64,000 nucleotides of DNA from Bradyrhizobium cytisi (GTDB lineage Bacteria > Pseudomonadota > Alphaproteobacteria > Rhizobiales > Xanthobacteraceae): assembly GCF_008123515.1 (NCBI RefSeq), contig NZ_VSSR01000005.1:62001-126000 (forward strand), written 5' to 3'. The position numbers and the translations under genes were made by a program. This document shows positions 17,922 to 26,695 of this stretch, piece by piece. The notes under the pieces were generated by a model that was given only the letters and a program-made list of their open reading frames with translations, searched no databases and had not been told where the DNA came from. Positions within the stretch are counted from its first letter, which is position 1. Every line of letters begins with the position of its first letter.

Positions 17922-18638
17922 TCATTCGAAGCCGGCGAGAAAGTCCAGAAGGTTGTCGCCGAGCAGGTTGACGTGGTCTCGCATGGCGCTGTGTGCGCGC
18001 TCCGGATCGTGAGCCAGGATCGCCTGCATGATGGATTCATGCTCGCGGATCGTATCGGCGATCCGGTTCGGCATGCGCGTCACGCGGCGGCGATAGGCCG
18101 CCACCTGATTGCGCAGCCTGCGGGTTTGATCCGCGAGGAAGGCATTGCGCGAGGCCTCGTAGATCGCTTCGTGGAATTCCTGGTTGATGTCGTAGAAGAC
18201 GTCGATGTCGCCGGTTTCGCCCGCCGCCACAAGCCGCTGGTGAATCTCGTCAATTTCCGCCCCCCAGGCTTGCGAGACACGCCGCGCGGCAAGCCGTGCG
18301 CAGAGCCCCTCCAGCTCCGCCATGACCTGAAACATCTCGATCAGCGCCTGCGCCTTGATGCTCCGGACCGTCGCGCCCTGCCGGCCGCGCAGCTCGACCA
18401 AATTGTTGGCGGCCATCAGGCGGAACGCCTCTCGCACCGGCGTGCGCGAGACGCCGAAACGCTGGGCGATTTCCTGTTCGTCGAGCCGGCTGCCGGGTTC
18501 GAGATGGCCCGCCGCGATCGCCCCTTCAAGCTTCTGGCGCAGGCTCTCGGCGAGCGTCATGCCGGGGCTCGCAGCGAGGGTTTCATGCCCATTTTTGACG
18601 CGCTTGCCTCCACTCTGTGCACTAATATCTGCCATCAT
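17922..18638 (-). CDS. GntR-family transcriptional regulator (FCD type)
   Basis: A 238-residue FadR-subfamily regulator. The winged HTH occupies about residues 28-95 (LAESLRQKLEGAIAAGHLEPG, IAQRFGVSRTPVREAFRLMA) and an all-helical FCD effector domain follows, with metal-ligand-like residues in DINQEFHEAIYEAS and HDPERAHSAMRDHV. Two ATGs (18638, 18635) are possible; GGAG precedes both. It sits between the - strand SDR-aminotransferase-amidohydrolase operon and the divergent ABC-transporter operon, and probably represses both in response to a carboxylated ligand (inference from family and position). Confidence 0.94.
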   Translation of the reverse strand: MMADISAQSGGKRVKNGHETLAASPGMTLAESLRQKLEGAIAAGHLEPGSRLDEQEIAQRFGVSRTPVREAFRLMAANNLVELRGRQGATVRSIKAQALIEMFQVMAELEGLCARLAARRVSQAWGAEIDEIHQRLVAAGETGDIDVFYDINQEFHEAIYEASRNAFLADQTRRLRNQVAAYRRRVTRMPNRIADTIREHESIMQAILAHDPERAHSAMRDHVNLLGDNLLDFLAGFE

Positions 18639-18650
18639 GTTTCTCCGATA

Positions 18651-18672
18651 CCAATGTAAGTATACATATTGG
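18651..18672. promoter_or_regulatory. Inverted repeat in GntR/ABC divergent promoter
   Basis: CCAAT at 18651-18655 mirrors ATTGG at 18668-18672 around an AT-rich GTATAC core, 13 bases upstream of the GntR start. The gap to the divergent ABC gene is 218 bases and otherwise holds only promoter-like AT-rich sequence. Short arms make this a weak operator candidate. Confidence 0.3.
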
Positions 18673-18856
18673 CACTCACATCCCAGTGAAATGCCCTATT
18701 CTCTCTCGGAGATGCGCACCTCTCCGACCTTCTCGCCGTCGACCTCGCAAGTCTTATGCCTGATTTGCGGGGAAATCGCACTGGCACACGAGTTGCTAAG
18801 AGATTTCGACGCGGCCCGCTTTCGTATGCGAATGGCCGCCGCCATTATACAAGGAC

Positions 18857-19726
18857 ATGCCGGTGCAGGCCGCCCGCCTCCCCAATCCCGGACCGACCAT
18901 CGAAGTCCCGCAGGCTCACCCAAAACCTGAGCCGCTGCTCGAGCTGCGCGCGATCAACAAGGCCTTTGGCTCCGTCGTGGCGCTGTCCGGACTTCATGCG
19001 GCCGTCGCGCCCGGCGAGTTCGTCACCGTCGTCGGCCCCAGCGGCTGCGGCAAGAGCACCCTCTTCAACATCGTCGCCGGCCTTGAGGAACCGGACGCCG
19101 GCGGCATCCTGCGCTTCGAGGGCAAGAGCTGCCATGCCGCCGACCTGCTCGGCCGCGTCTCCTTCATGCCGCAGCGCGACCTCTTGTTTCCCTGGCGTAA
19201 CGTGGTGGACAACGCCATCCTAGCGCTCGAGGTCGAGGGCATGCCGCGCGACCAGGCGCGTGCCAAGGCGCTCAAGATGCTGCCCGAGTTCGGGCTGGCG
19301 GGATTCGAGAAGCAATATCCAAATCAATTGTCCGGCGGCATGCGCCAGCGCGTCGCCCTGATGCGCACCTTCCTGTTCGAGCGCGACCTGATGCTGCTGG
19401 ACGAGCCGTTCGGCGCGCTCGACGCGCTGACGCGGGCGATGATGCAGCGCTGGCTGCTCGATGTCTGGCAGAAATACCGCCGCACCATTCTCTTCATCAC
19501 CCACGACGTCGACGAGGCGATCTTCCTCGGCGACCGCGTGTTGGTCATGACCGCACGTCCCGGCTCGGTGAAGCTCGAACAGGTCGTCGATCTTCCCCGC
19601 CCGCGCAAGCCCGAGATCGTCACCTCCCCTGAATTCGTGCGCCTCAAGCGCGCGCTGCTCGATGCGATCGAGGAGGAAAGCATGAAATCGTTCCAATCCT
19701 CCATCGCGCAGGAGAAGTCGCAATGA
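18857..19726 (+). CDS. ABC transporter ATP-binding protein, nitrate/sulfonate/taurine (SsuB) type
   Basis: A 289-residue ATPase subunit. It has Walker A VVGPSGCGKSTLFN near residue 58, signature LSGGMRQRVALMR near residue 157, Walker B LMLLDEPFGALDALTRAM near residue 178 and the switch segment ILFITHDVDEAIFLGDRVLVM. The Q-loop is FMPQRDLLFPWRNV. A GTG six bases downstream (18863) has better spacing to AAGGA, so the true start could be there. It opens an operon divergent from GntR and overlaps the aldolase gene by ATGA. With the NMT1-type binding protein and two permeases it should form an importer for a small nitrogenous or aromatic compound. Confidence 0.93.
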   Translation: MPVQAARLPNPGPTIEVPQAHPKPEPLLELRAINKAFGSVVALSGLHAAVAPGEFVTVVGPSGCGKSTLFNIVAGLEEPDAGGILRFEGKSCHAADLLGRVSFMPQRDLLFPWRNVVDNAILALEVEGMPRDQARAKALKMLPEFGLAGFEKQYPNQLSGGMRQRVALMRTFLFERDLMLLDEPFGALDALTRAMMQRWLLDVWQKYRRTILFITHDVDEAIFLGDRVLVMTARPGSVKLEQVVDLPRPRKPEIVTSPEFVRLKRALLDAIEEESMKSFQSSIAQEKSQ

Positions 19727-20502
19727 ACGCGATGTCAGCGAGAGAACAGCGGGGGATCAATCCGGCGGAGTGGGACGCCCGCGTCAAGCTCGCCGCCTGC
19801 TATCGCATGGTCGCCAAGCTCGGCATGGACGACTTGATCTATAATCACATCTCGATGCGCGTTCCCGGCCATGACGATCAGTTCCTGATCAATCCCTATG
19901 GGCTTCTGTTCGACGAGATCACAGCCTCGAGCCTGGTGAAGATCGACACCAAGGGCAACAAGCTCGACGACACGCCGCAGGCCGTCAACGTCGCCGCCTT
20001 CGTCATCCATGCCGCGATCCACACCTCGAACCATGATGCGGCCTGCGTGCTGCACACCCATTCCGACGCGAGCGTTGCAGTCTCCGGACAGGAGAAGGGC
20101 CTGCTGCCGCTCAGCCAGTTCGCGATGCGCTTCCACGATCGCCAGGCTTTTCACGATTACGAGGGCGTCGCCATCGACCTGGACGAGCAAGTTCGCCTGG
20201 TACGCGATCTCGGCCAGCACAAGGTGATGCTGATGCGTAATCACGGCATCCTCACTGTCGGCCGGACGCCAGGCGAAGCCTTCATGCTGCTCTATTATTT
20301 CGAGCGCGCCGCGCGGATCCAGCTCCAGATGCAGGCCGCGGCCGCAGCCGGCGCCAAGCTCGTGATGCCACCGCACGAGGTCTGCGAGAAGGCCGCCCGC
20401 CAATTCTGGGAATTGCAGGGCGACATTCTCGTGCCCGGCGAACGCGAATGGCCGGCACTGATGCGTCAGCTCGACCGTACCGATCCATCCTATCGCAATT
20501 GA
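19723..20502 (+). CDS. Class II aldolase/adducin family protein
   Basis: A 259-residue protein with the class II aldolase fold. Metal-binding histidines are visible in ACVLHTHSDASVAVSGQEKG near residue 107 and in LMRNHGILTVGRTPGEAF near residue 167. Family members are Zn-dependent aldolases of sugar phosphates, decarboxylases or aldolases of dihydroxy acids; many genes in catabolic clusters carry this domain without known function. It is wedged inside an ABC-transporter operon (ATGA overlap with the ATPase, binding protein 23 bases downstream), so it likely acts on the imported compound or its product. The exact reaction cannot be told. Confidence 0.9.
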   Translation: MNAMSAREQRGINPAEWDARVKLAACYRMVAKLGMDDLIYNHISMRVPGHDDQFLINPYGLLFDEITASSLVKIDTKGNKLDDTPQAVNVAAFVIHAAIHTSNHDAACVLHTHSDASVAVSGQEKGLLPLSQFAMRFHDRQAFHDYEGVAIDLDEQVRLVRDLGQHKVMLMRNHGILTVGRTPGEAFMLLYYFERAARIQLQMQAAAAAGAKLVMPPHEVCEKAARQFWELQGDILVPGEREWPALMRQLDRTDPSYRN

Positions 20503-20525
20503 TTTTCATCGCCTGGAGTATGACC

Positions 20526-21542
20526 ATGTTGAGCCGACGCTACGCCTTCTCTGTCCTCTCCGCACTCGCACTGGCGACCGGCTCACTTGTCACGGCCGCG
20601 CCCGCCGCCGAGTTGCAGAAGGCAAGCTTGCGCCTGAAATGGTTGCCGCAGGCGCAGTTCGCCGGCTTCTACGTCGCGGTGGCCAAGGGCTACTACAAGG
20701 CCGAGGGCATCGACCTCACCATCAATCCCGGCGGACCCAATCTGCTGACCGAAAATCTGGTCGCGACCGGCGCCGATATGTTCGGCTTGTCCGGCGGCAC
20801 CGACAGCGTGTTCGCGGCGCGCGACAAGGGGCTGCCGATCGTCTGCATCGGCGTGTCGCACCAGATCACGCCATTCATCTTCGTCACCCGCAAGGACGGT
20901 CCGGTGAAGACGCTCCAGGACTTCAAGGGCAAGACCGTCACCACATGGTTCACCGGCGCCAACCATGTGCTGAACGGCATGCTGGCCAAGGAAGGCATCA
21001 AGCCGGATGAGCTGAAGATCCAGCCGCAGCAGGTTTCGGTGACGCCCTTCGTCGACGGCAACGTCGACGTGATCACGGCGACCTACTACAATGAGTTCTA
21101 CACCATCCAGTCGCGCATGCCGAAGGACAGCCTGAAGACCTTCGTCGCCGAGGATTACGGCATCACCTTCCCGCGCGACACGCTGATCGTGGCCGAGGCG
21201 ACCGCCAAGGAGAAGCCGGAGCTGGTCAAGGCGTTTCTGCGGGCGTCGCTGAAGGGCTGGAAGGATGCGTTCTCAGATACCAAGGGCGCCGTCGACACCG
21301 TGATGGCCGCAGCCCCGACGCTCGACCGCGCACAGCAGGAGTTCATGCTGACCGAGGTGAAGCGCCTGATGACAGCGGGCGCAGCGGCGAGGAACGGCAT
21401 ATTCTGGATCGACGCCGACGCGGTCAAGACCGCCCACGACTTCTTCCTGAAGTACGGCGTGATCTCCAAGCCGCTCGATCTTGCCGCCGCCTATGACGCC
21501 AGCTTCATCCAGAGCATCCCAGCGGCGGACCGGCTGCCGTGA
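20526..21542 (+). CDS. ABC transporter substrate-binding protein, NMT1/THI5-like
   Basis: A 338-residue periplasmic binding protein. The ATG at 20526 is chosen because TGGAG lies seven bases before it; an ATG at 20520 is too close. Residues 1-28 are a signal peptide (basic MLSRRY, hydrophobic core, cleavage near APAAE). The mature start LRLKWLPQAQFAGFYVAVAK and YYKAEGIDLTINPGGPN match the NMT1/THI5 family, which binds pyrimidine precursors, riboflavin or formamidopyrimidines. The stop overlaps the first permease (GTGA). The ligand is unknown, but the family agrees with import of an N-heterocycle. Confidence 0.91.
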   Translation: MLSRRYAFSVLSALALATGSLVTAAPAAELQKASLRLKWLPQAQFAGFYVAVAKGYYKAEGIDLTINPGGPNLLTENLVATGADMFGLSGGTDSVFAARDKGLPIVCIGVSHQITPFIFVTRKDGPVKTLQDFKGKTVTTWFTGANHVLNGMLAKEGIKPDELKIQPQQVSVTPFVDGNVDVITATYYNEFYTIQSRMPKDSLKTFVAEDYGITFPRDTLIVAEATAKEKPELVKAFLRASLKGWKDAFSDTKGAVDTVMAAAPTLDRAQQEFMLTEVKRLMTAGAAARNGIFWIDADAVKTAHDFFLKYGVISKPLDLAAAYDASFIQSIPAADRLP

Positions 21543-22354
21543 GCAGCCCTGCGGCGACATCGCTCAGTGACGGCCGCGCTGCCGTGCGATCGATCACGAT
21601 GCCGGATTCGTTGCGCAAGCTGATCCGGCTCCTGCTTGGCCTCGCTATCGCGGCGGTGATCTGGGAAGGCGCGGTGCTGCTGTTCGGCATTCGGCCCTAT
21701 TATTTGCCGCGCCTCAGCGCGATCCTGATGGCGATGGCGGCGACGCCCCGCGCCTATGTCGACGGCTTCCTGCGCACCCTCGCCGAGACGCTGATCGGCT
21801 TCGCCTCCGGCGGCGCGTTCGGCGTGCTGATGGGCGTCGTGTTCTTCCGCGTCCGCGCACTACGCGAGATGGTGTTTCCGATCTTCGTGGTGTCGCAGAC
21901 CATTCCGGTCATCGCCTTCGGCGCGCTGGTCGTGCTGTGGTTCGGCAACACGCTGCTCGCCAAGGCCATCATCGCGTTCTACCTGACCTTCTTTCCGGTG
22001 ACGGTGAACACCCTGCTCGGCCTCGAAACCGTCGACCTCAGGCAGGTCGACCTGATGCGCAGCTTCGGCGCCTCCAACGGCCAGCTCCTGCTCCGCTTGC
22101 AGCTTCCGACCGCGCTGCCGCAGATCTTCGTCGCGCTGCGGCTCGCCGCGTCGCTGAGCCTCGTCGGCGCCATCGTCGGTGAATGGTTCGGCGACACCAC
22201 GGGGCTCGGCGTGTTGCTGCTCCAGGCCATGTTCACCGAGAACGTCGTGGCGATCTGGGGCGCTCTGCTGGCTTCGGCGCTGCTCGGCACCGGCTTCTAT
22301 GCGGTGGTCGCCGCAGTCGAGCGGCGCCTCGTGTTCTGGAACGCCGAGCAGTGA
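21539..22354 (+). CDS. ABC transporter permease (first)
   Basis: A 271-residue inner-membrane permease of the BPD/SsuC type, starting at a GTG that overlaps the binding-protein stop. About six hydrophobic segments are visible, beginning with LIRLLLGLAIAAVIWEGAVL. The EAA loop that contacts the ATPase is near residue 170 (GLETVDLRQVDLMRSFGASN followed by LRLQLPTALPQIFVALRLA). It is followed by a second, related permease with a GTGA overlap, so the importer uses a heterodimeric membrane channel. Confidence 0.92.
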   Translation: MSSPAATSLSDGRAAVRSITMPDSLRKLIRLLLGLAIAAVIWEGAVLLFGIRPYYLPRLSAILMAMAATPRAYVDGFLRTLAETLIGFASGGAFGVLMGVVFFRVRALREMVFPIFVVSQTIPVIAFGALVVLWFGNTLLAKAIIAFYLTFFPVTVNTLLGLETVDLRQVDLMRSFGASNGQLLLRLQLPTALPQIFVALRLAASLSLVGAIVGEWFGDTTGLGVLLLQAMFTENVVAIWGALLASALLGTGFYAVVAAVERRLVFWNAEQ

Positions 22355-23109
22355 GCCGCGCAATCGCCTCTCCCTCGCTCGCCGTCCAGCGCGGCATTTT
22401 GGGCGCCGTCCTCCTGATCGCATGCTGGGAAGGCACAGCGCGTGGACTGCACCTGCCGGCTTATGTTCTTCCCGCGGTCAGCGACATCCTCGTCGGACTA
22501 TGGTCGAAACGTGCAACGCTCATCGACGCTGCCGGCTACACCCTGCTCGAAGCGCTGGTGGGCTACGGACTCGGCTGCCTGATCGGCATTGGCCTCGCCG
22601 TCGCCATCGCGTTGGTGCCGGCGCTTCGCGCCGCGATCCTGCCGCTCGCAACCGCGATCAATTCGGTGCCCGTGGTCGGCTATTCGCCATTGATCCTGCT
22701 CTGGTTCGGGATCGGCGTCAGCTCGAAGATCGTCATGGTGGCAATGGCGGTGAGCTTCACCATCCTGCTGTCGATGCTGTCCGGGCTCGACCGTGTCGAC
22801 CGCCGCGCCGTCGACCTCATGAAGAGTTTTGGCGCAAGCCGTTTTGGCGTGCTGTGGCGCCTGCGCTTGCCGACCGCACTACCGCTGCTGCTCGCCGGCA
22901 TGCGCGTCTCGACGGTACGCAGCGTGATCGTGGCGATCGTCACCGAGATGCTCGGCGCCCAGGGGGGGCTCGGCTGGGTGATCTACCAGGCCGTGCTCCA
23001 GATCGACTTCGTCCAGGTCTGGTCGGCGATCTTCGTCGCCTCCGCCGCGAGCCTCGCCTTCTTCGGCCTGATCGGCTTCCTCGAGCGAAAAATCCTGTTC
23101 TGGACATGA
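22351..23109 (+). CDS. ABC transporter permease (second)
   Basis: A 252-residue permease of the same family as the previous gene. The start is the overlapping GTG at 22351; the frame stays open upstream within the first permease. Hydrophobic segments include GILGAVLLIACWEGTA and SSKIVMVAMAVSFTILLSML; the EAA loop is GLDRVDRRAVDLMKSFGASR with LRLPTALPLLLAGMRVS after it. It pairs with the upstream permease. Four bases after its stop comes the FMN-dependent monooxygenase, tying transport to oxidation in one operon. Confidence 0.92.
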   Translation: MSRAIASPSLAVQRGILGAVLLIACWEGTARGLHLPAYVLPAVSDILVGLWSKRATLIDAAGYTLLEALVGYGLGCLIGIGLAVAIALVPALRAAILPLATAINSVPVVGYSPLILLWFGIGVSSKIVMVAMAVSFTILLSMLSGLDRVDRRAVDLMKSFGASRFGVLWRLRLPTALPLLLAGMRVSTVRSVIVAIVTEMLGAQGGLGWVIYQAVLQIDFVQVWSAIFVASAASLAFFGLIGFLERKILFWT

Positions 23110-23113
23110 CGCC

Positions 23114-24418
23114 ATGAAACGACAAATGCATCTCGGCCTGTTCATCCTGGGCACCGGCAGCCATGTCGCGGGATGGCGCTATCCCGGCGCGGTCGACAGC
23201 TTTCAGGATTTTGCGGCGATCCAGGAGATCGGCCGCACCGCCGAGCGCGGCAAGTTCGACCTGATCTTCATGGGCGACAATCTCTATGCCGATGCCGTTG
23301 CCCATCCCTCCTACACGCTGCGGCTCGAACCGCTGACCATGCTGGCCGCGCTTTCGACCTCGACCAGCCATATCGGTCTCGGCGCCACCGTCTCCACCAC
23401 CTACAGCGATCCGTTCTCGGTCGCGCGCGTCTTTGCCTCACTCGACCATATTTCCAAGGGACGCGCGGCTTGGAATGCGGTGACGACGGCCAACCCGGCC
23501 ACGGCGGCGAATTTTGGTACCGCTCACCCCGACCACGCCCGCCGCTACGAGATGGCAGGCGAATTCCTCGACGTGGTCAAAGGCCTGTGGGACGGCTGGG
23601 CGGATGATGCCATCGTCGCCGACCGCGCCAGCGGCGTCTACATCGATCCGGCGAAGCTGCGCGCGATCGACCATGACGGCGCGTTCTTCAAGGTGAAGGG
23701 CCCGCTCAACATCGGTCGCAGCCCGCAAGGCCGCCCCGTCGTGCTGCAAGCCGGCGGCTCTGAGGCCGGGCAAGCGCTCGCCGCGCGCACCGCCGACATC
23801 GTATTCTCCGTGGTGCAGGACATCGACGAAGCCAAAGCCGGCTACACTTCGCTGAAGACGCGGCTGCCGGCGTTCGGCCGCAAGGCCGAGGATGTCACGG
23901 TGCTGCCCGGCGTGATGCCCGTCGTCGGCCGCACCGACAAGGAGGCGTTCGAGAAGCTCAACCTGCTCCAGAGCTTTGTCAGCGGCAGCAACGCGCTTGC
24001 CATCCTGTCCGACCGCTTCGGGTGCGACATGTCTGCTTACGACCTCGACGGGCCGATCCCCGACATCGCGCCGCCCGACAGCTACCACAGCTTCGCCAGC
24101 GTCATGCTGGCCAAGGGCCGCCGTGAGAACATGACGCTGCGCGACCTCTACAACCTCACAGCTGCCGCCCGCGGCCATTGGGTGCTGTGCGGCTCGGCCG
24201 AGCGCATCGCCGACACGCTCCAGCTCTGGTTCGAAGAGCATGCCGCCGACGGCTTCAACGTCATGCCGCCCTATTTCCACGAAGGTTTCGAGGATTTCGT
24301 CCAGCTCGTCGTGCCGATCTTGCAGGATCGCGGGCTGTTCCGCACGGACTATGAGGGAACCACGCTGCGCGATCACCTCGGCCTCGCGCGGCCGGCCAAT
24401 CCGTTCTTCCAGGCCTAG
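23114..24418 (+). CDS. LLM-class FMN-dependent monooxygenase, NtaA/SnaA/DszA/DmoA family
   Basis: A 434-residue flavin-dependent monooxygenase. Family segments are MHLGLFILGTGSHVAGWR at the start, KFDLIFMGDNLYAD near residue 50, HIGLGATVSTTYSDPFSVAR near residue 90, GRAAWNAVTTANPATAANFG near residue 117 and GRPVVLQAGGSEAGQALAAR near residue 203. These enzymes use reduced FMN from a separate reductase to oxidise aminopolycarboxylates, sulfides or heterocycles. It ends the operon that carries the NMT1-type importer. The RutF-like reductase at 13247-13762 is the nearest possible electron donor. The substrate is unknown. Confidence 0.93.
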   Translation: MKRQMHLGLFILGTGSHVAGWRYPGAVDSFQDFAAIQEIGRTAERGKFDLIFMGDNLYADAVAHPSYTLRLEPLTMLAALSTSTSHIGLGATVSTTYSDPFSVARVFASLDHISKGRAAWNAVTTANPATAANFGTAHPDHARRYEMAGEFLDVVKGLWDGWADDAIVADRASGVYIDPAKLRAIDHDGAFFKVKGPLNIGRSPQGRPVVLQAGGSEAGQALAARTADIVFSVVQDIDEAKAGYTSLKTRLPAFGRKAEDVTVLPGVMPVVGRTDKEAFEKLNLLQSFVSGSNALAILSDRFGCDMSAYDLDGPIPDIAPPDSYHSFASVMLAKGRRENMTLRDLYNLTAAARGHWVLCGSAERIADTLQLWFEEHAADGFNVMPPYFHEGFEDFVQLVVPILQDRGLFRTDYEGTTLRDHLGLARPANPFFQA

Positions 24419-24454
24419 TCTAGCCCGCACTGGCGATCCGCAAGGTGCGCTCAA

Positions 24455-24520
24455 GCGCCTGCCGACCTCGCGGGCGAAACCCATCTCGTGAGCGACGCAC
24501 AGCATGGTCATGCCCTCTTC
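24455..24520 (-). pseudogene. Remnant of an amino-acid ABC transporter ATPase
   Basis: In the 266-base gap between the monooxygenase and the SDR, the - strand encodes EEGMTMLCVAHEMGFAREVG, which matches the D-loop/switch-histidine region of GlnQ/HisP-type ATPases (typically EGMTMLVVTHEMGFAREVAD). Nothing upstream or downstream in any frame restores Walker motifs, so only about 22 codons of a former gene survive. The rest of the gap holds no recognisable feature. Confidence 0.55.
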
Positions 24521-24684
24521 CGGGGGCCTCTTCGCTCGCAAGAGTCCCCAAAAGCGAAAGCATCTCTTCGCCATTCCTCATCGAACACTGCGGCCCGCGC
24601 ACTTCCCGTGCCGACATAGATGCCGAGGAAATTCTTTTCCGGCATGCTCCGTGATTTCCTTACCGTGTTTGACGATGACGCGTC

Positions 24685-25413
24685 TTACAAGTCGTTGCTC
24701 TGGGGCAGGATGACGAGATCGCGGATGGTGACGTTCCTCGGCCGCGTCAGCATGAACAGCACGGCCTCGGCCACTTCCGCAGGCTGCATCAAGCCTCCGG
24801 CGGCCAATTCGTCATCGAGCTTGTCCTTGGGCCAGTCCTTGATCAGGGCCGTGACCACGGGACCTGGAGCCACGGCGCCGACGCGCAGCCCATGCTTGGC
24901 GACCTGCCGCCTGACCGTATGCACGAACGCCTGAACGGCATGCTTGGAAGCGGTGTAGATCGGCTCCCATACCACCGGCACCAGACCCGCAATCGAGCTC
25001 GTCACGATAATGTCGCCCGTCCCGCGCGCAACCATGTGTGGCAGGACGGCGTGTACCGAGCGGAAGGCAGCGTTGACGTTGAGGTTCAGTACGCGGTCCC
25101 AGATATCGGGATCGCCGTCGAGGATATCGCCGCCGACGTAGGTTCCTGCATTCGCATGGAAGATGTCGAGTTGGCCCGCGAGGTCCAGTATCCGCGGCAT
25201 CATACGGCTGACGCTTTCAGGCATGGTGAGGTCGATCGTCAACGGGATCGCCTCCTGACCGAGGATTGCGCAAGCCGACTTCAAGGCATCCTCGTCACGG
25301 TCGACCAGCACGACGCGCGCGCCCTCGCGCAGCAAAATCCTGGAGCATTCCAGACCGATCCCAGAGGCCGCTCCCGTGATGGCGGCCACTTTTCCGGACA
25401 GCGTGAGAGTCAT
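24685..25413 (-). CDS. SDR-family oxidoreductase
   Basis: A 242-residue classical short-chain dehydrogenase with the cofactor motif [19 protein letters not shown] near residue 8, [16 protein letters not shown] near residue 80 and a complete active site: Ser in [10 protein letters not shown] and [20 protein letters not shown]. The ATG at 25413 ([14 protein letters not shown]) is the family start; the open frame continues upstream into the intergenic and permease region. It is the last gene of a - strand operon with a xylose-type importer, 25 bases after the permease, and is the likely first oxidation step for the imported sugar or polyol (inference). Confidence 0.92.
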   Translation of the reverse strand: MTLTLSGKVAAITGAASGIGLECSRILLREGARVVLVDRDEDALKSACAILGQEAIPLTIDLTMPESVSRMMPRILDLAGQLDIFHANAGTYVGGDILDGDPDIWDRVLNLNVNAAFRSVHAVLPHMVARGTGDIIVTSSIAGLVPVVWEPIYTASKHAVQAFVHTVRRQVAKHGLRVGAVAPGPVVTALIKDWPKDKLDDELAAGGLMQPAEVAEAVLFMLTRPRNVTIRDLVILPQSNDL

Positions 25414-25438
25414 GGCATTCCTGTTGCTTGGGGTGATT

Positions 25439-26695
25439 TCAGGCCCGGCCATGGGACATGCGCGAGCGGCGGGCCAGCGAATCGACGATGACGGCAACGG
25501 CCAGCACGGCACCGGTGATCATGTACCGGAGCGAAGATGATAGATCGAGCAGCGTCAGACCACTTGCAATCGATTGAATTACGATGATGCCAAGCAACGC
25601 GGAATAAGCGCTGCCGCGACCGCCGAACAGGCTGGTTCCACCGATCACGGCGGCAGCGATGGCGTTGAGATTGACATCGCCGGTGCCGGCCTGCTGGCTC
25701 GCGGACGCGAGGCGCGCCGCCGAAAGGATGCCGCCAGCGGCCGCGAAGGTCGCGCATAGCACGAAGGCCGTCATGTGGGTCCGACGCACGTTGATTCCGG
25801 CGCGGCGCGCCGCCTCCCGGTTGCCGCCGACGGCATTCATCGAGCGTCCCCACTTCGTTCGGGTCAACGCATAGTTCATCGCGACGACCAGGGCTACGAA
25901 CAAACCGAACATCCAGGGCACGCCGCGATCCTGGTTGAGATAATAAACGACGAGCTCGAGGACGATCGTGATCACGATGCCGCGAAGCAACAGGCTGCCC
26001 AGCGATCTCGCCGACAGACCAGCCCGCTTGCGGCGGGCAGCCGTTCGAAAGGCCGTTGCGAAGATCACCGCGCCGGTCACCGCAGCCAGCGTGTAGGCGA
26101 CAGCAGGCGACATCACCAGCGTCTGGCCAAAATTCACAAGCGGCGAGCCATACGGCAGATTGATCGAGCCCGTCGAGCCCAGAAGATAAAGCTGCAAGCC
26201 CAGAACCGCGAGCAGGCCGGCCAGTGTCGAGACGAAGCTTGGCATCCCAAAGCGGTTAAACAACACCGCGTAGAGTGCGCCAATGGCTCCGCCGACGACG
26301 AGGCCCGCGAAAATCGCGAGCCATGCGGGCCATTCCATGTTGACCCAGAGCACGCCGACCACGGCCGAAGCGAAACCGCTGACCGAGCCGACCGACAGAT
26401 CGATTTCACCGACCATCAGCACGCAGACAATCCCAAGCGCGATCACCCCCACAGTCGAACAGTCGAACAGCAGGTTGACGAGATTGTTGCTCGACAGGAA
26501 CACGGGATTGAGGCTCTGGAACGCCGTGCAGATGATCACGAGCCCTATCACGACCGGAAGCGCACCGAGATCGCCGGAGCGGACCCGGTCCAGGAAGGCG
26601 CGCGTGGCGCCGGCAAGACCCGCATCATGGCGAATCCGCTCGTCCGCGCGATCGAGCGGCGCCGACGTTGCGCGACGTTCCTTGTCGCCGTTCAC
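25439..26695 (-). CDS. Sugar ABC transporter permease, XylH/RbsC type
   Basis: A 418-residue permease with about ten hydrophobic segments and a polar N-terminal extension of some 45 residues. The family hallmark [19 protein letters not shown] is near residue 100 and the ATPase-contact region [19 protein letters not shown] near residue 290, followed by [21 protein letters not shown]. It starts at a GTG that overlaps the stop of the ATPase gene. A long cytoplasmic basic loop ([20 protein letters not shown]) splits the core, as in XylH. With the ATPase and binding protein it forms a complete importer. Confidence 0.92.
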   Translation of the reverse strand: MNGDKERRATSAPLDRADERIRHDAGLAGATRAFLDRVRSGDLGALPVVIGLVIICTAFQSLNPVFLSSNNLVNLLFDCSTVGVIALGIVCVLMVGEIDLSVGSVSGFASAVVGVLWVNMEWPAWLAIFAGLVVGGAIGALYAVLFNRFGMPSFVSTLAGLLAVLGLQLYLLGSTGSINLPYGSPLVNFGQTLVMSPAVAYTLAAVTGAVIFATAFRTAARRKRAGLSARSLGSLLLRGIVITIVLELVVYYLNQDRGVPWMFGLFVALVVAMNYALTRTKWGRSMNAVGGNREAARRAGINVRRTHMTAFVLCATFAAAGGILSAARLASASQQAGTGDVNLNAIAAAVIGGTSLFGGRGSAYSALLGIIVIQSIASGLTLLDLSSSLRYMITGAVLAVAVIVDSLARRSRMSHGRA

